Below are positions 36,728 to 47,695 of a DNA stretch of 64,000 nucleotides, one piece after another; the first letter of the stretch is position 1; the number at the start of each line of letters is the position of its first letter. Below the pieces are notes generated by a model. It ran no database searches. It saw nothing but the letters and a program-made list of their open reading frames with translations, and was not told the DNA's origin. The DNA is from Nitrospira sp. (GTDB lineage Bacteria > Nitrospirota > Nitrospiria > Nitrospirales > Nitrospiraceae), in the NCBI GenBank assembly GCA_015709715.1, contig CP054184.1, positions 2,403,001-2,467,000 of the forward strand, written 5' to 3'. A program made the translations under genes and the position numbers.

Positions 36728-37414
36728 ATGCAGCAGCCTAGGGCGAACGGATCACCCCATACGGTCGACTGGAATGAGATCGACGACGTGTTGCTCGACA
36801 TGGACGGCACCCTCTTGGACCGTCACTTCGACAATTTTTTCTTCGAGGAGGAATTACCTCGACGATATGCGGTCAAGCATGCCTTGGGTTTCGAGGAGGC
36901 GCGGGACCGGCTCCTGTCGATGTATCGCTCGGTGGAGGGAGAGTTGGCCTGGACCGATCTGCATTATTGGGCGAGACGGGTGGACATCGACGTGGTGGCG
37001 TTGCACTGGGAACTCGATCACATGATCGGATTCCTTCCCGATGCGGAGGCGTTCTTGATGTCGCTCCGCCGTTTGGGGAAGCGCGTCACTATCCTCACCA
37101 ATGCCCATCGCGCCGGGGTGGAGGTCAAGGCCGCCAAGACAGGGTTGGATCGGCATGTGGACCGCATTGTCGATGCGTTCGAGGTCGGGTGGCTCAAGAT
37201 GCGAGAAGAATATTGGCCCACCTGCCGGCGCTTGGTCGGTTTCGACCCGGCGCGCGCCCTCTACATCGATGACGACGAACAATGTTTGGCGGCCGCGGCA
37301 CGGTTCGGCATCGGTCGCATCTTTCATCGCTCCAAGTCGAGTTCCCAAGCCCACCCGGTGCCGTCCGACCGGTTCGCCTCGATCGACTCCTTCCGCCTGA
37401 TCTTGCCCGATTGA
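36728..37414 (+). CDS. HAD-family hydrolase, GMP/IMP nucleotidase-like (YrfG)
   Basis: A 228-aa HAD phosphatase. Motif I is LLDMDGTLLDRHFDNFF near residue 22, motif II is TILTNAH, and motif IV is ALYIDDDEQCLAAAARFGIG. The DGTLLD-x-x-FDN(F/Y)F sequence and the cap between motifs match the YrfG/GMP-IMP nucleotidase subfamily. It probably hydrolyses purine nucleotide monophosphates. ATG 36728 is preferred over an in-frame start at 36698 that would add ten residues. Antisense to it runs an open extension of the frameshifted kinase gene, which I regard as non-coding. Confidence 0.85.
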   Translation: MQQPRANGSPHTVDWNEIDDVLLDMDGTLLDRHFDNFFFEEELPRRYAVKHALGFEEARDRLLSMYRSVEGELAWTDLHYWARRVDIDVVALHWELDHMIGFLPDAEAFLMSLRRLGKRVTILTNAHRAGVEVKAAKTGLDRHVDRIVDAFEVGWLKMREEYWPTCRRLVGFDPARALYIDDDEQCLAAAARFGIGRIFHRSKSSSQAHPVPSDRFASIDSFRLILPD

Positions 37415-37444
37415 TTGCCGGCACGGCCCCACAGGTGGCGTGCA

Positions 37445-40400
37445 TCACTTGATGGGGTCGAGGAGATCGCGCAGCTTCTCGGCCAGTTCGGCAGGGAGGA
37501 ACGGCTTTTGGATGAAGCCGGTTCCCGGTTCGCTGAGAAAGGTCGGCAGCACGCTCCCTTCGGCATACCCCGACATGAACAACACCCGCAGGTGCGGCCA
37601 TTGCCGCCGCAGGCGTTCGGCCACAGCCGGACCGGTCATGTGCGGCATGACCACGTCGGTAACCAGGATGCTGAATCGGCTCGTTGACGGCTGCGGCGAG
37701 GTGTAAGGCGTCTTGCCCATTGGAGGCTTGCAAGAGCCGATAGCCGTAATCGGTGAGCACATGGGCGAGGAGTTGCCGGACCGCCTCCTGGTCCTCGACC
37801 AGCAGAATGGTCTCGGTACAGCGTTGGGCTCGTGATACCGTCGCCAGGGGCGCGGTGGGCAGAGGAGCTTCGACCAGCGGGAAGTAGAGGTCGAAGGTCG
37901 CACCATCCCCGGGCAGGCTATCGGCAAAGATGAATCCTTGGGTCTGTTTGACGATGCCGTAGACCATCGCCAGGCCAAGCCCTGTCCCCTTCCCTTCCTC
38001 TTTGGTCGTGAAGAAGGGCTCGAAGATATGCGACAGCGTGTCCCGATCCATGCCCTGTCCGGAATCCTGCATCCTCAGAAGCACGTAAGCCCCGGGAGGG
38101 AGAGTCGGATAGAGGCCCGAGGTGTCCGGATTGCTGGCGACGATTCTCGTCGACATGGTCAAGCGCCCGCCCTGGGGCATGGCGTCTTTGGCGTTGACGG
38201 CCAGATTCAGCACCACTTGGTCGATCTGGCCGCGATCGGCGCGAATGGTGCAGGGAACGGCGACCAGGTCCTTCGACAGCGCAATGTCCTCGCCGATCAG
38301 TCGTTCAATCATGGCGGCCATCGACACCAGGGCTTCGTTCAAATCGAACACCTCCAGGGCGAGCACTTGGCGGCGGCTGAAGGCGAGCAGTTGTTTGGTC
38401 AGGGCCGCTGCCCGTTGGCCGGCGCTGAGGATTTCCGCGAGCGAGTCGTGCAGCGGATCTTCGTGGCGCACCTGATCGAGGAGCAGCGCGGCGCAGCCGT
38501 TGATGACCGTGAGCAGGTTGTTGAAGTCGTGTGCAACGCCGCCGGCTAGCCGGCCGATGCCTTCCATCTTGTGGGCCTGTCGCAGTTGATCCTCAAGCAG
38601 TTTGTGTTCGGTGACATCGATGAAGAAACCGATCGAGCCGAGGGTCTGGTTGCGATGGCCATGGAGGAGCGAGCCCCACATGTTCACGTCGACGAGGGTC
38701 CCGTCTTTTCGGAGGCGGCGCAGTTCCAGGTTGCGCGAGGCCCTGCCGCTCATGACGGATTGCCAGAGAGCCTCGGAGGCCTCTTCCTGTCCCGCCGGGA
38801 CATACGGCAGTTCTCGACCCAACACCTCCTCCTTCGTCCATCCGAACATGGCGGCTGCGGCGGCATTCCAGGTCGTCACATGCCCGACGTGGTCCAGTTC
38901 GATGATGGCCAGCGGCGACTCTTCGATGATGGTTTCGAGGTGGGCCGTGGTCCGACGCAATTCGGTACTCCGTTCACGCAGGTGCTGTTCGAGCGATTCT
39001 TGAGCCCGCCGTCGGTCGGTGGCTTCGAGCGTGAGGGTCGCGATAGCCGCCAAGGAGGCGGCGAAGGTCCGCTCCTCCGTGCTCCAGACCCTGGTGGTTC
39101 CGATATGTTCGAGGCTCAGAACCCCGATCACACGGCCGTGCCGTCGGATCGGCGCACCCAGCAACGCCACGATGCCCAGCGTCTGCAAGTAGGAGGGGGC
39201 CAACTCGCTGGTACGCGGATCGGTCCGGGCATCCTGTGCGGCCAGGGAATAGGGCTCGTGTTCCAACGCGCGGAGATAGGCGGGATATTGGCCGACCGAG
39301 AGGGTTCGCCCTCTGGTGTGTTGGCCGGTCTTGGCCTCGTACACATCATGGAGCACCAGGGCGGATCGGGTCTCGTCGAAGAGCCAGATGCCGGCTCGTT
39401 CGACCGCGCAGGTGCGCGCCGCATCTTCCGTAATGACGGCAAAGGCATCGGCGGGGTGGCCGGTGTGGATGGCCGGATGCTCAGCCAGTTGATGGAGGAC
39501 AGCCTGCTGGGTTTGGAGGGTGTCCAGGCGGAGCCGTTCGATTTCCTCGCGCTGCTTACGCTCCGTGATGTCTTCCGAAATGCCGAGGAGATAGCGGGGT
39601 ATGCCGGCCTGATCGTAGAGCGGCAGCTTCTTGGTGTGCAGCCAACGCAGCCCCAAGTCCTTGGTTTGGATGGGCTCGGCCGGAATGTCGAGGAGGCTGT
39701 GCCCGGCCAGGACCTCGCGATCGCGTTGGGTAAAATGCTCCGCCTGCTCGCGGGGAAAGAAGTCGAAATCGTTTTTGCCGAGCAAGGTTTCCCGCTTCAG
39801 TCCCAGCAGCTGTTCTCCAGCCCGGTTGATCTGCACGAACCTTAGGCCGTCGGCCTGTTTCAGAAACACCATATGGGGGATGTGTTCGACGATCGATTCG
39901 AGCAACTGACGAGTCTGCGTCAAGGCGTCTTCGATGCCTTTCCGTTCGGTGACGTTCTCGCAGGCAATGACGAGGTCGTAGCGCCCTTCCTGGTTGCGCA
40001 CCGCCCGTGCGGCCTCTCTTGCCCAGAGGACGGTCCCATCCTTCCGGATCTTGCGGAACTCCCAACGGAGGATGTCGCCCGGATGGTGCAGACAATCGGC
40101 GAAATGGCGTTGGAGGGTCGCGTGGTCCTCAGGATGGACGATCAGGGTCACCGGCTTGCCGATGAGTTCCTCGGGACCATAACCCAGTTCGAGGGACGTG
40201 GTGGAATTGACCGCGAGCAAGATCCCTGTGGCGTCGACCGTGAGCAACATTTCCGGGCTGCTCTCAAACAGGGCGCGATACCGATCCTGGCTGATGCGAA
40301 GGGCTTCCTCCGCCTGCTTCCTCGCTGAAATGTCCCGCAGCACGGCTTGAAAGCCGGTGACTTCGCCCTCGCGTTGCAGCAGCTGCACATTCTGTCCGAC

Positions 40401-41390
40401 CCAGATCACGGGCCCGTTTCGCGTGACCATGGGGAACTCATAATAGGTGCTGGGAATCTTTCGCAGGAATTGGCGGATGTAGAAATGTTCGGTCGCGCGG
40501 CGGTGGTCGGGATGGACCAGGTCCAGCGAACGATGGCCGAGCAATTCCGTTTCATGGTATCCGAGAATCCGCACGACGGCCGGATTGATGAAGGTGAACC
40601 GGCCGCTCCGATCGGTGCGGTAGATGAGGTCTTGGGCATACTCCATGACGAAGCGGTGGTGTTCCGTTTTCACATTGAGGAACAACTCCATCTGCGCGCC
40701 TTCCTGCAGCTGCAACGAGAGCTGATCCACCAGGTGCGCGTTGTGGTCCTTCAGGCGAAGCAGTTCCAGAACCGTGGAGGACATGCGGAAGGCCGTGTAG
40801 ACCATGAGCAGCGAGAACAGCAACGTGCAGACCGCCATCGCGACGGCTTGCCCGGTCCCGAGGGTCAGCAACCGGATCAGCAGCGGCAGCAGCGTGGGAA
40901 CGGCGAACGACAAGAAGGCGTCGAAGCGTGGCGCGAGGCTTGAGGAAGCACCCGCGGTGATCCCTCCCAGGATAAAGGCCAAGAACAGCTGGTGGGCCGG
41001 GGAAGAGCTGGGGAAGAGGAAAATCGCCGTCATCCCCCAACCGAGTCCCGCCAAGGAGGTTCCCGCCAGGAACAGGCGGTTCCAAGAGGCCAGGTCGTTC
41101 GTGGTGGGCTTGCTGGCCGTGAAAGCCCGTGTCAGCCGGTAGCGACCGGCCGCCAGGCTGGCCTGGTAGGCCAGCCAGCCGAGCAGGGCGTTGTGCGGCA
41201 CGATTTCCCAATCGACCAGTACCAGCGCGATCGCGCAGCCGCCTCCCGCCAGCAGCGCCGCCGGCAAGGCCTGGTACAGGAGGGTGAGCCGTTGGAGTTC
41301 GAGTTGGGATTCTCGGGCAGCCGGACTCGGTGGCGGCGGGGAAAGGGTCGTGCTGAGATCCTTGTGCGGGGATGGTTGCGAAGCCGACAT
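37445..41390 (-). CDS. Hybrid sensor histidine kinase, frameshifted in its receiver domain
   Basis: The frame opens at 41390 with six or so N-terminal membrane helices (about 30-200). Several PAS/PAC units follow (PAC ends GFQAVLRDISARKQAEEAL and similar), then a GAF domain (about 640-800), another PAS, and a HisKA with GGVAHDFNNLLTVINGCAAL. The HATPase has VLNLAVNAKDAMPQGG, and the region after it ends GKGTGLGLAMVYGIVKQTQG. A C-terminal receiver begins ILLVEDQEAVRQLLAHVL. Near 37675 the reading frame breaks: continuing frame gives nonsense to 37194, whereas the next frame gives FSILVTDVVMPHMTGPAVAE and FIQKPFLPAELAEKLRDLL to TGA 37447-37445. One base is missing or extra. The kinase core is intact. 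Confidence 0.8.
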
Positions 41391-41470
41391 CTCGTTCCGT
41401 CTCGCGTCGTGGATGCCGGAGTGGGCACAGCTCCGCCGTCAGTGTACAAAATCAGTCGATTCGATTCAAT

Positions 41471-42094
41471 TTATGCCGACGGAGACGTGGGCGGATGGGG
41501 CAGTGCTGAGGTCGTGGCGGGGACGGCCTGCCCCCGGTACAATTCCCCGCCGATCCGAGGGACACCTGAGAGGACGTATCGATCCAGCTGTGACAGCCGA
41601 AAGCCCGCTTGAATGATGAGTTGATCGATCCGTCGATTGAGATGGCAGCCGCAGCCCACGATGTTTTGCAGCGGATTCAGCCGATCCTGCCAACAGGCGA
41701 CGCCGGGATCGTCGCTTCGGCCATGTTCGAGGAACAGCAGGCGTCCTGCCGGCTTGAGCACGCGTCGCACTTCGCGGAGCGCGGCGATCGGATCGGGAAT
41801 CGTGCAGAGGGTGAAGGTGCTGACCGCGCAGTCGAACATCGCATCGTCGTAGGGGAGGCGCTCTGCGTTCACCGCCGTGAAGAAGACCGGAAACGGCGCC
41901 GGTGCCGTCCGGGAGGCCACCCGTTCCGGCAGCAGGGGGGCCGGATCGGCTGCGTGGAGGGCCGTAACCGCAGCGGGATAGTGAGGCACGTTCAGTCCGG
42001 TTCCGAACCCGATTTCCAGCACGACCCCATGCGTGGCGCTCAGGAGAGTGCGGCGCTCGGCTTGAAACCGTTCGCCCCGCAACACCCAGTCCAT
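41471..42094 (-). CDS. Class I SAM-dependent methyltransferase
   Basis: A 207-aa methyltransferase. Motif I is VVLEIGFGTGLNVPHYP near residue 25 (E/DxGxGxG), motif II covers ALHAADPAP, and motif III FDCAVSTFTLCTIPDPIAALREVRRVLKPAGRLLFLEHG. It belongs to the UbiE/COQ5-like (Methyltransf_11) group found as small-molecule methylases. The acceptor is unknown. Homologous sequence seems to continue upstream of the ATG ([13 protein letters not shown]) to a CTG at 42130 that is preceded by GAGG, so translation may begin there. A stop codon blocks any earlier start. Confidence 0.85.
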   Translation of the reverse strand: MDWVLRGERFQAERRTLLSATHGVVLEIGFGTGLNVPHYPAAVTALHAADPAPLLPERVASRTAPAPFPVFFTAVNAERLPYDDAMFDCAVSTFTLCTIPDPIAALREVRRVLKPAGRLLFLEHGRSDDPGVACWQDRLNPLQNIVGCGCHLNRRIDQLIIQAGFRLSQLDRYVLSGVPRIGGELYRGQAVPATTSALPHPPTSPSA

Positions 42095-42287
42095 GAGGCG
42101 CGGAAAGATGTACGTAGCGTAGAGCGACAGGGGCCACCTCGATCGTTCCGGCCCATTTCACCAGGAGTTTCCGCGGCGATCAAGGCCGCCCCGCAGGCTG
42201 CCTTGTCGCTCTCCGCGCCGTATGCTAGAGTCGTCCGTTCTCGTCCCCTGTCGGACCACCCTGACTGATGCAATCGAGTACAAGCGG

Positions 42288-44723
42288 ATGAGCAAGACCT
42301 ACGATCACCTGACCGTCGAGGCCAAATGGCAGGCCTATTGGGAACAGCACCGTCCGTTCCGCGCGCTGGACGATGCGTCGAAACCCAAGTTCTATTGTCT
42401 CGACATGTTTCCCTATCCTTCTGGGTCCGGCCTCCATGTCGGGCACCTCGAAGGCTATACCGCGACCGACATTGTGTCCCGCTATAAACGCATGCGCGGG
42501 TTCAACGTGCTCCATCCGATGGGCTGGGACGCCTTCGGCCTACCGGCGGAGCAGTATGCGGTGAAGACCGGCGTCCATCCGGCCGTCACGACGGCGCAGA
42601 ACATCGCGACGTTCAAACGCCAGATGAAGCGGGCCGGGTTGTCCTACGACTGGGACCGCGAACTCAGCACCACGGACCCGGACTACTATCGCTGGACACA
42701 ATGGATCTTTCTCAAGCTCTTCGAGCGCGGCCTGGCCTACGTGGCGGAGGTGCCGGTCAATTGGTGCCCGGCGTTGGGCACCGTGTTGGCCAACGAAGAG
42801 ATCGTCGATGGCAAGAGCGAGGTCGGCGGCTTCGATGTCGTTCGGAAACCCATGCGGCAGTGGGTCCTGAAGATCACCGCCTACGCCGAGCGGTTGCTCG
42901 ATGACCTCGCCCTGGTCGAATGGCCGGCCAGCACCTTGGAAATGCAAAAGAACTGGATTGGCCGCTCCATCGGGGCGGAGGTTGATTTCCCCCTTGCCGA
43001 TGTCCACGGCAATCTGCGGGTCTTCACGACGCGGCCCGACACCCTCTTCGGCGCGACCTACATGGTGTTGGCGCCCGAACATCCGCTGGTGGAGGTCGTG
43101 ACTGCCGAAGCGCAGCGTGCCCAGGTGACGGAGTATCGGGAGGCCGCCGCGCGCAAGAGCGATTTGCAGCGCCAGGAATTGGAGAAGGAAAAAACCGGGG
43201 TATTCACGGGCGGCTTCGCCGTGAATCCCGTCACCGGTGAACGCTTGCCGATTTGGATTGCCGACTACGTGCTGATGAGCTACGGCACGGGAGCGATCAT
43301 GGCGGTCCCGGCCCACGACGAACGAGACTGGGCCTTCGCCACCCGCTACCATCTGCCGATTCGGGAAGTCATCGCCGGTGGGGATGTCAGCCGCGCGGCC
43401 TTCGTCGACACGGGCCGTGGCAAGGTCGTGAATTCCACCAGAGCCGACGGTTCGTTGTCGATCGACGGCTTGGTTCCAGCGGACGCGATCCCGAAGATCA
43501 CTGCCTGGCTTGAGGCGCAGGGCAAGGGAAAGAGGACCGTCAATTACAAGCTGCGTGACTGGCTTTTTGCCCGTCAGCGTTATTGGGGCGAACCCTTTCC
43601 GGTGCTGTGGGTCGAGGGACAGCCGCAAGCCTTGCCGGAAGAACAGCTGCCGCTGCGTTTGCCCGAAGCCAGCAACTTCAAACCGTCGGGAACGGGGGAA
43701 AGTCCCCTCGCGAATCTGGAGGACTGGCTCCAGACCACGGATCCCCGCACGGGCAAACCCGCTCGGCGCGAAACGAATACCATGCCGCAATGGGCCGGGT
43801 CTTGCTGGTACTACCTGCGGTTCATCGATCCTCGGAATCCGCGGCAGCTGGTCGATCCGGTCAAGGAACAATATTGGATGCCGGTGGACCTCTATATCGG
43901 CGGCAGCGAACATGCGGTGTTGCATCTGCTCTACAGCCGGTTCTGGCACAAGGTGCTGTATGACGCGGGCATCGTCTCGACGCCCGAGCCGTTCAAAAAG
44001 TTGGTCCACCAGGGCATCGTGCTGGGTGAGGACAATCAAAAGATGTCCAAGTCGCGCGGGAATGTCGTGAATCCCGACGAGATGATCGATCAGTTCGGGG
44101 CCGATGCGGTGCGGCTCTACGAAATGTTCATGGGGCCGTTGGAATCGATGAAGCCCTGGAGCACGCGGGGGGTGGAAGGCATCACGCGTTTCCTCGACCG
44201 GGTCTGGCGATTGATGGTCGGGGAGGACGGTGCCCTGAGCGCTGCGGTGGTCGATAGGCTGCCGACGGCCGAGCAGCAGCGACTCCTGCATTACACGATC
44301 AAGAAAATCACCGACGATATCGAGGCATTGCGCTTCAACACCGCCATCTCGCATATGATGGTCTTCACCAATGAGATGACCAAGCTGGAGCAGCGCTCCA
44401 GGGCCCTGTTGGAACCCTTCCTGCTGCTGCTCTCGCCCTTTGCGCCCCACGTGACCGAGGAGCTGTGGGAGCGGCTGGGCAAGGCGCCCTGCGCCGGTCA
44501 GCAACCCTGGCCCGCGTATGATCCGGCGTTGGTCGTGAGCGACCGGCTGACGATTCCGATTCAGGTCAACGGCAAACTGCGGGCGAAAGTAGAGACCGAG
44601 GCAGGTGTCTCGCGTGAGCAGGTGGAGGCTAAGGCCAGGACCGAGATTGCCGAGTGGCTCGAGGGAAAGGTCGTGAAGAAGGTCATCTATGTCGAGAAGA
44701 AGCTGATCAACTTCGTGGTGTGA
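42288..44723 (+). CDS. leuS: Leucyl-tRNA synthetase
   Basis: An 811-aa class Ia synthetase. The HIGH-type motif appears as [16 protein letters not shown] near residue 45. An editing (CP1) domain carries [20 protein letters not shown] near 245 and [17 protein letters not shown] near 345. The KMSKS loop is [10 protein letters not shown] near 585. The anticodon-binding domain ends the protein. It charges tRNA-Leu with leucine and hydrolyses mischarged tRNA. The start at ATG 42288 ([20 protein letters not shown]) matches the family. A longer frame to 42222 is unlikely. lptE follows 4 bp downstream. Confidence 0.97.
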   Translation: MSKTYDHLTVEAKWQAYWEQHRPFRALDDASKPKFYCLDMFPYPSGSGLHVGHLEGYTATDIVSRYKRMRGFNVLHPMGWDAFGLPAEQYAVKTGVHPAVTTAQNIATFKRQMKRAGLSYDWDRELSTTDPDYYRWTQWIFLKLFERGLAYVAEVPVNWCPALGTVLANEEIVDGKSEVGGFDVVRKPMRQWVLKITAYAERLLDDLALVEWPASTLEMQKNWIGRSIGAEVDFPLADVHGNLRVFTTRPDTLFGATYMVLAPEHPLVEVVTAEAQRAQVTEYREAAARKSDLQRQELEKEKTGVFTGGFAVNPVTGERLPIWIADYVLMSYGTGAIMAVPAHDERDWAFATRYHLPIREVIAGGDVSRAAFVDTGRGKVVNSTRADGSLSIDGLVPADAIPKITAWLEAQGKGKRTVNYKLRDWLFARQRYWGEPFPVLWVEGQPQALPEEQLPLRLPEASNFKPSGTGESPLANLEDWLQTTDPRTGKPARRETNTMPQWAGSCWYYLRFIDPRNPRQLVDPVKEQYWMPVDLYIGGSEHAVLHLLYSRFWHKVLYDAGIVSTPEPFKKLVHQGIVLGEDNQKMSKSRGNVVNPDEMIDQFGADAVRLYEMFMGPLESMKPWSTRGVEGITRFLDRVWRLMVGEDGALSAAVVDRLPTAEQQRLLHYTIKKITDDIEALRFNTAISHMMVFTNEMTKLEQRSRALLEPFLLLLSPFAPHVTEELWERLGKAPCAGQQPWPAYDPALVVSDRLTIPIQVNGKLRAKVETEAGVSREQVEAKARTEIAEWLEGKVVKKVIYVEKKLINFVV

Positions 44724-44727
44724 GGCC

Positions 44728-45414
44728 GTGTCGCAGGGAGTGAGGACCAGGCAAGGGAAGCCGCTGGAGCTGCGGGGATCACGAGGGGTCCTGCTGCCGC
44801 TCCTGTTGTGCCTGGCCTTGTTCGGTATAACGGCCTGCGGCTACCAGTTTCGCGTCCAGGGCGACGGCCCGACGATCGGCGGCACGCAGGAGCCGGCGGT
44901 GAAGCGACCGAAGGCGCCGCGGCTGGCCATTCTCCCCATTTCGAACAGTACCTACGAAGCCAATTACGAGATCAAGCTCGCCAATTACCTGCGGCGCGAA
45001 TTTTCCTCCGGCGCCGGCGCGCAGATCGTGGGGTCGTCTTCCGCCGCCGATCTTTACCTGTCCGGCCAGATCATGCAGATTTCTCTGCCGACCCTGAGTT
45101 TCGATCGCACCACTACCTTCGAGAGTCGCGTCGAAATGCTCGTGAGCGTGCGCATCGAGGATGCGAAGACCAAGCGTGTGGTGTGGTCGCAGGTGTCCAA
45201 GGGCACATCGGAATTCTTCCTGACCCAAGATCTGCAATTCAACCGCGTGCTGCAGAACCGGGCGTTGGAGCAGGCGGGAGGGTTCATCGCCGAAGACTTG
45301 GCTTCCCGATTCCTGCTGTTCCTCGATACCGGCGAATTGGAACGAGTGTTGGCGCGTCCGGTCAAGGCTGATGCCCCGCCCGCCAACGGTGTTGACGCGG
45401 GGGCCGGACGTTAA
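44728..45414 (+). CDS. lptE: LPS-assembly lipoprotein LptE-like
   Basis: A 228-aa protein with a lipoprotein signal (LLPLLLCLALFGITACGYQF, Cys at the lipobox near residue 37). The CGYQF start of the mature chain, the IPISNSTYEANYE-like segment (here LAILPISNSTYEANYE), and the leuS-lptE-holA order are hallmarks of LptE. It would plug the LptD barrel that inserts lipopolysaccharide into the outer membrane. It starts at GTG 44728, 4 bp after leuS. The C-terminus is a disordered Pro/Ala/Gly tail. It is weakly conserved in sequence, so gene order carries much of the weight. Confidence 0.85.
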   Translation: MSQGVRTRQGKPLELRGSRGVLLPLLLCLALFGITACGYQFRVQGDGPTIGGTQEPAVKRPKAPRLAILPISNSTYEANYEIKLANYLRREFSSGAGAQIVGSSSAADLYLSGQIMQISLPTLSFDRTTTFESRVEMLVSVRIEDAKTKRVVWSQVSKGTSEFFLTQDLQFNRVLQNRALEQAGGFIAEDLASRFLLFLDTGELERVLARPVKADAPPANGVDAGAGR

Positions 45415-45434
45415 GCGATGGCGAAGTGAGTGAC

Positions 45435-46547
45435 ATGAGTACCTCGGTCATGAGCCTGGAGTTGGCGGAGTCCCTGAAGCGGGCCGGCATCCAGCCGGTC
45501 TATGCCGTCGTGGGCGAAGAAGACTATCTGCGCGATAAGTCCGTTGCAGCCATCCGGGCCGCCGCGTTGGGCGCGGAGGCCGAGTGCGGATTCAATTACG
45601 ATGTCTTTTACGGCGACGATGCAGCGCTTGAAGATGTGTTGGCCTGCGCGGCGGAGGTGCCGGTGTTCGCGGGGCGGCGCGTGGTGGTATACAAGTCGGC
45701 CGAAAAGCTGTCGGCGCGAGAGGGAGACAAACTGTTGTCCTACCTGTCGGCTCCAAACGAGACGACCACGCTGATCGTGACCAGCGCCAAGCTCGACGGT
45801 CGGCTCAAATGGACGCAGGCGCTGGGAAAACGTGCAGTGACCGTGAATTGCGCGCCGTTACGCGAGGGACAACTGCCGTCCTGGATCAGGCAGGAGGCGG
45901 CGGCTTTGGGGCTGAAGGTGCATGAGGAGGCCATACCGCTCCTCAAGGAAGTGGGCGGCGAGTCTCTGTATGCGGTCCGGCGAGAACTGGAAAAGCTGGC
46001 TGCCTATGTGCCCGCCGGTCAGATGCTTCAACCGTCGGACGTAGAGGCACTCCGTGGGACCGAGCCCGGCGCGTCCGTGTTCGATCTCGTGAATGCCATC
46101 GCCGCGCATGATGCCGGGCGCGCCATACGGATTTTAGCCAGAAACCTGGAGAACGGGGAGGCGCCGTTGCGTATTCTCGGTGCCCTGATCTGGCAATACC
46201 GTCGACTGTGGAAAATCAAAGAGCAGGTCGGCTCAGGCGGTCGAGAGGGGGAGGCGGCTCGGCAGTTTCGTCTGGATCCTGCCAAGGTGCGGGGCTTTTT
46301 GGAACGATTCTCCGACGCGCATCTCGCGCAGGCGTTTCACTGCTTTCTGGAAACCGACTCGAAGCTCAAGGGCGGCAGCGGCAGCGCGCCTGTCCGTGTC
46401 ATGGAGGATCTGCTGCTGCGGCTGTGCGGCCGGCCGGCAACGGCTTCGCCTCGCACGGGCCCTGCCCAAGCGGAGACACCGGTCACGCGACCGTCGAAGT
46501 CGAGACCGGTGTCGAACGTGAGAACAGTTACGCGTGGGAAGCGGTGA
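45435..46547 (+). CDS. holA: DNA polymerase III subunit delta
   Basis: A 370-aa clamp-loader subunit. AGIQPVYAVVGEEDYLRDKS opens domain I, and FAGRRVVVYKSAEKLSAREG belongs to the same AAA-like domain. EVGGESLYAVRRELEKLAAY and ASVFDLVNAIAAHDAGRAIRIL match the delta family, followed by the C-terminal LGALIWQYRRLWKIKEQV domain. The delta subunit opens the beta clamp. ATG 45435 is taken as start, GTG 45426 being an alternative. The last 20 bp overlap the convergent rpsT gene. Confidence 0.93.
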   Translation: MSTSVMSLELAESLKRAGIQPVYAVVGEEDYLRDKSVAAIRAAALGAEAECGFNYDVFYGDDAALEDVLACAAEVPVFAGRRVVVYKSAEKLSAREGDKLLSYLSAPNETTTLIVTSAKLDGRLKWTQALGKRAVTVNCAPLREGQLPSWIRQEAAALGLKVHEEAIPLLKEVGGESLYAVRRELEKLAAYVPAGQMLQPSDVEALRGTEPGASVFDLVNAIAAHDAGRAIRILARNLENGEAPLRILGALIWQYRRLWKIKEQVGSGGREGEAARQFRLDPAKVRGFLERFSDAHLAQAFHCFLETDSKLKGGSGSAPVRVMEDLLLRLCGRPATASPRTGPAQAETPVTRPSKSRPVSNVRTVTRGKR

Positions 46548-46806
46548 GGGCGTTCACGCGGGTGGTCAATCGGGAAACGCGGCGCGACGCCGTGTTCTGC
46601 TTCAAGACACCCTTGGTGACGGCCTTGCTCAACGCCGCGGTCGCTTGCCGCAACGAGGTCTTGGCTTCGTCGGGCTTCTTGGCCGCAATGGCGTCCTGAA
46701 CCTTACGGATGACGCTGCGGACCGCGCTCAGCGTGGCGCGGTTACGCAATCGGCGCTTTTCGGATTGACGGGCCCGTCGGATCGTCGATTTGTGAACAAC
46801 TGGCAT
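46528..46806 (-). CDS. rpsT: 30S ribosomal protein S20
   Basis: A 92-aa basic helical protein with the S20 signature: HKSTIRRARQSEKRRLRNRA, SAVRSVIRKVQDAIAAKKPD and KGVLKQNTASRRVSRLTTRV. It binds 16S rRNA early in 30S assembly. It is transcribed against holA and its stop overlaps that gene by 20 bp. The upstream side is separated from pyrF by 91 bp, so the two diverge. Confidence 0.97.
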   Translation of the reverse strand: MPVVHKSTIRRARQSEKRRLRNRATLSAVRSVIRKVQDAIAAKKPDEAKTSLRQATAALSKAVTKGVLKQNTASRRVSRLTTRVNALTASHA

Positions 46807-46897
46807 AGGGGTTCTCCTGCGTTCAAAGCCTGCGTTTGTATCACAGGAAGAGAAGTGGGGTCAAGAACTGGGAAAGGAGTCGGCCGACCGGGGCCGC

Positions 46898-47623
46898 ATG
46901 ATCATGATGACCGCCGTTGATGCAAGAGATCGGTTGATCGTGGCATTGGATGTGCCCTCCGCCGCGGAGGCGGAAGCGTTGGTGGATAGACTGGGGGAGC
47001 AAGTCCGGTTCGTGAAGGTCGGGCTGGAGCTGTATACGGTGGCCGGGCCCGACATCGTGCGGAAATTGGTCGACCGGGGCAAACGCGTGTTTCTGGATCT
47101 CAAGTTCCTCGACATCGAGGAAACCGTCCGTCGCGCCACGGCGCGGGTAGCGGCCATGGGGGTGACGTTCTTGACGATCCATGCCAACCGCAAGGCGTTG
47201 GTTGCGGCGGTACAGGGACGGGGAGAGTCGCCGCTGAAGTTATTGGCCGTGACGGTGCTGACCAATTTTGATGGTCAGGATTTGCAGGATATGGGCATTC
47301 AGCGGACTGTCCAGGATCTGGTGACCGCCCGCGCCGCCTTGGCCGCCGAAGTTGGGTGCGACGGGGTGGTGGCTTCCGGGCAGGAGCCGCAGGCCATTCG
47401 CGCCAAGGTGGCCTCCGACCTCCTGATCGTGACGCCGGGGGTGCGGCCGACAGGCAAGGGGATCGACGACCATGCTCGGGTGACGACACCGACCCAAACG
47501 ATTGCGGCCGGCGCGGATTATCTGGTAATCGGACGTCCCATTCGCGATGCGCAGGACCCTCGGCAGGCAACCGCTGCGATTCTGGAGGAGATGCAGGCGG
47601 CTTTCGACGGGAAAGGTCGGTGA
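46898..47623 (+). CDS. pyrF: Orotidine 5'-phosphate decarboxylase
   Basis: A 241-aa TIM-barrel enzyme making UMP from OMP. RLIVALDVPS at the N-terminus, VKVGLELYTVAGP, and the catalytic DxKxxD array in FLDLKFLDIEETVRRA (Asp-Lys-Asp) are present, followed by LLIVTPGVRP and TIAAGADYLVIGRPI. It belongs to the short bacterial group. The N-terminus ATGATCATGATG offers starts at 46898, 46904 and 46907. I took the first. tRNA-His follows about 70 bp downstream. Confidence 0.96.
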   Translation: MIMMTAVDARDRLIVALDVPSAAEAEALVDRLGEQVRFVKVGLELYTVAGPDIVRKLVDRGKRVFLDLKFLDIEETVRRATARVAAMGVTFLTIHANRKALVAAVQGRGESPLKLLAVTVLTNFDGQDLQDMGIQRTVQDLVTARAALAAEVGCDGVVASGQEPQAIRAKVASDLLIVTPGVRPTGKGIDDHARVTTPTQTIAAGADYLVIGRPIRDAQDPRQATAAILEEMQAAFDGKGR

Positions 47624-47639
47624 GTGTGTGGCGCTGCGG

Positions 47640-47669
47640 TTGCGACTGTTCTCCCGGGTTTGTTAAAAT
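47640..47669 (+). promoter_or_regulatory. Promoter of tRNA-His
   Basis: A -35 box TTGCGA at 47640-47645 and a -10 box TAAAAT at 47664-47669 with an 18-bp spacer lie 26 bp before the mature tRNA 5' end. The match to sigma-70 consensus is reasonable. Confidence 0.55.
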
Positions 47670-47695
47670 GCCGGTTCGCCAGCGACCGCAGCATG

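Noticed and set aside
37194..37444. Extension of the kinase reading frame to 37194
   Set aside because: After the frameshift the translation is Arg/Pro/Gly-rich nonsense and runs antisense to the HAD hydrolase gene, whereas the other frame completes the receiver domain.
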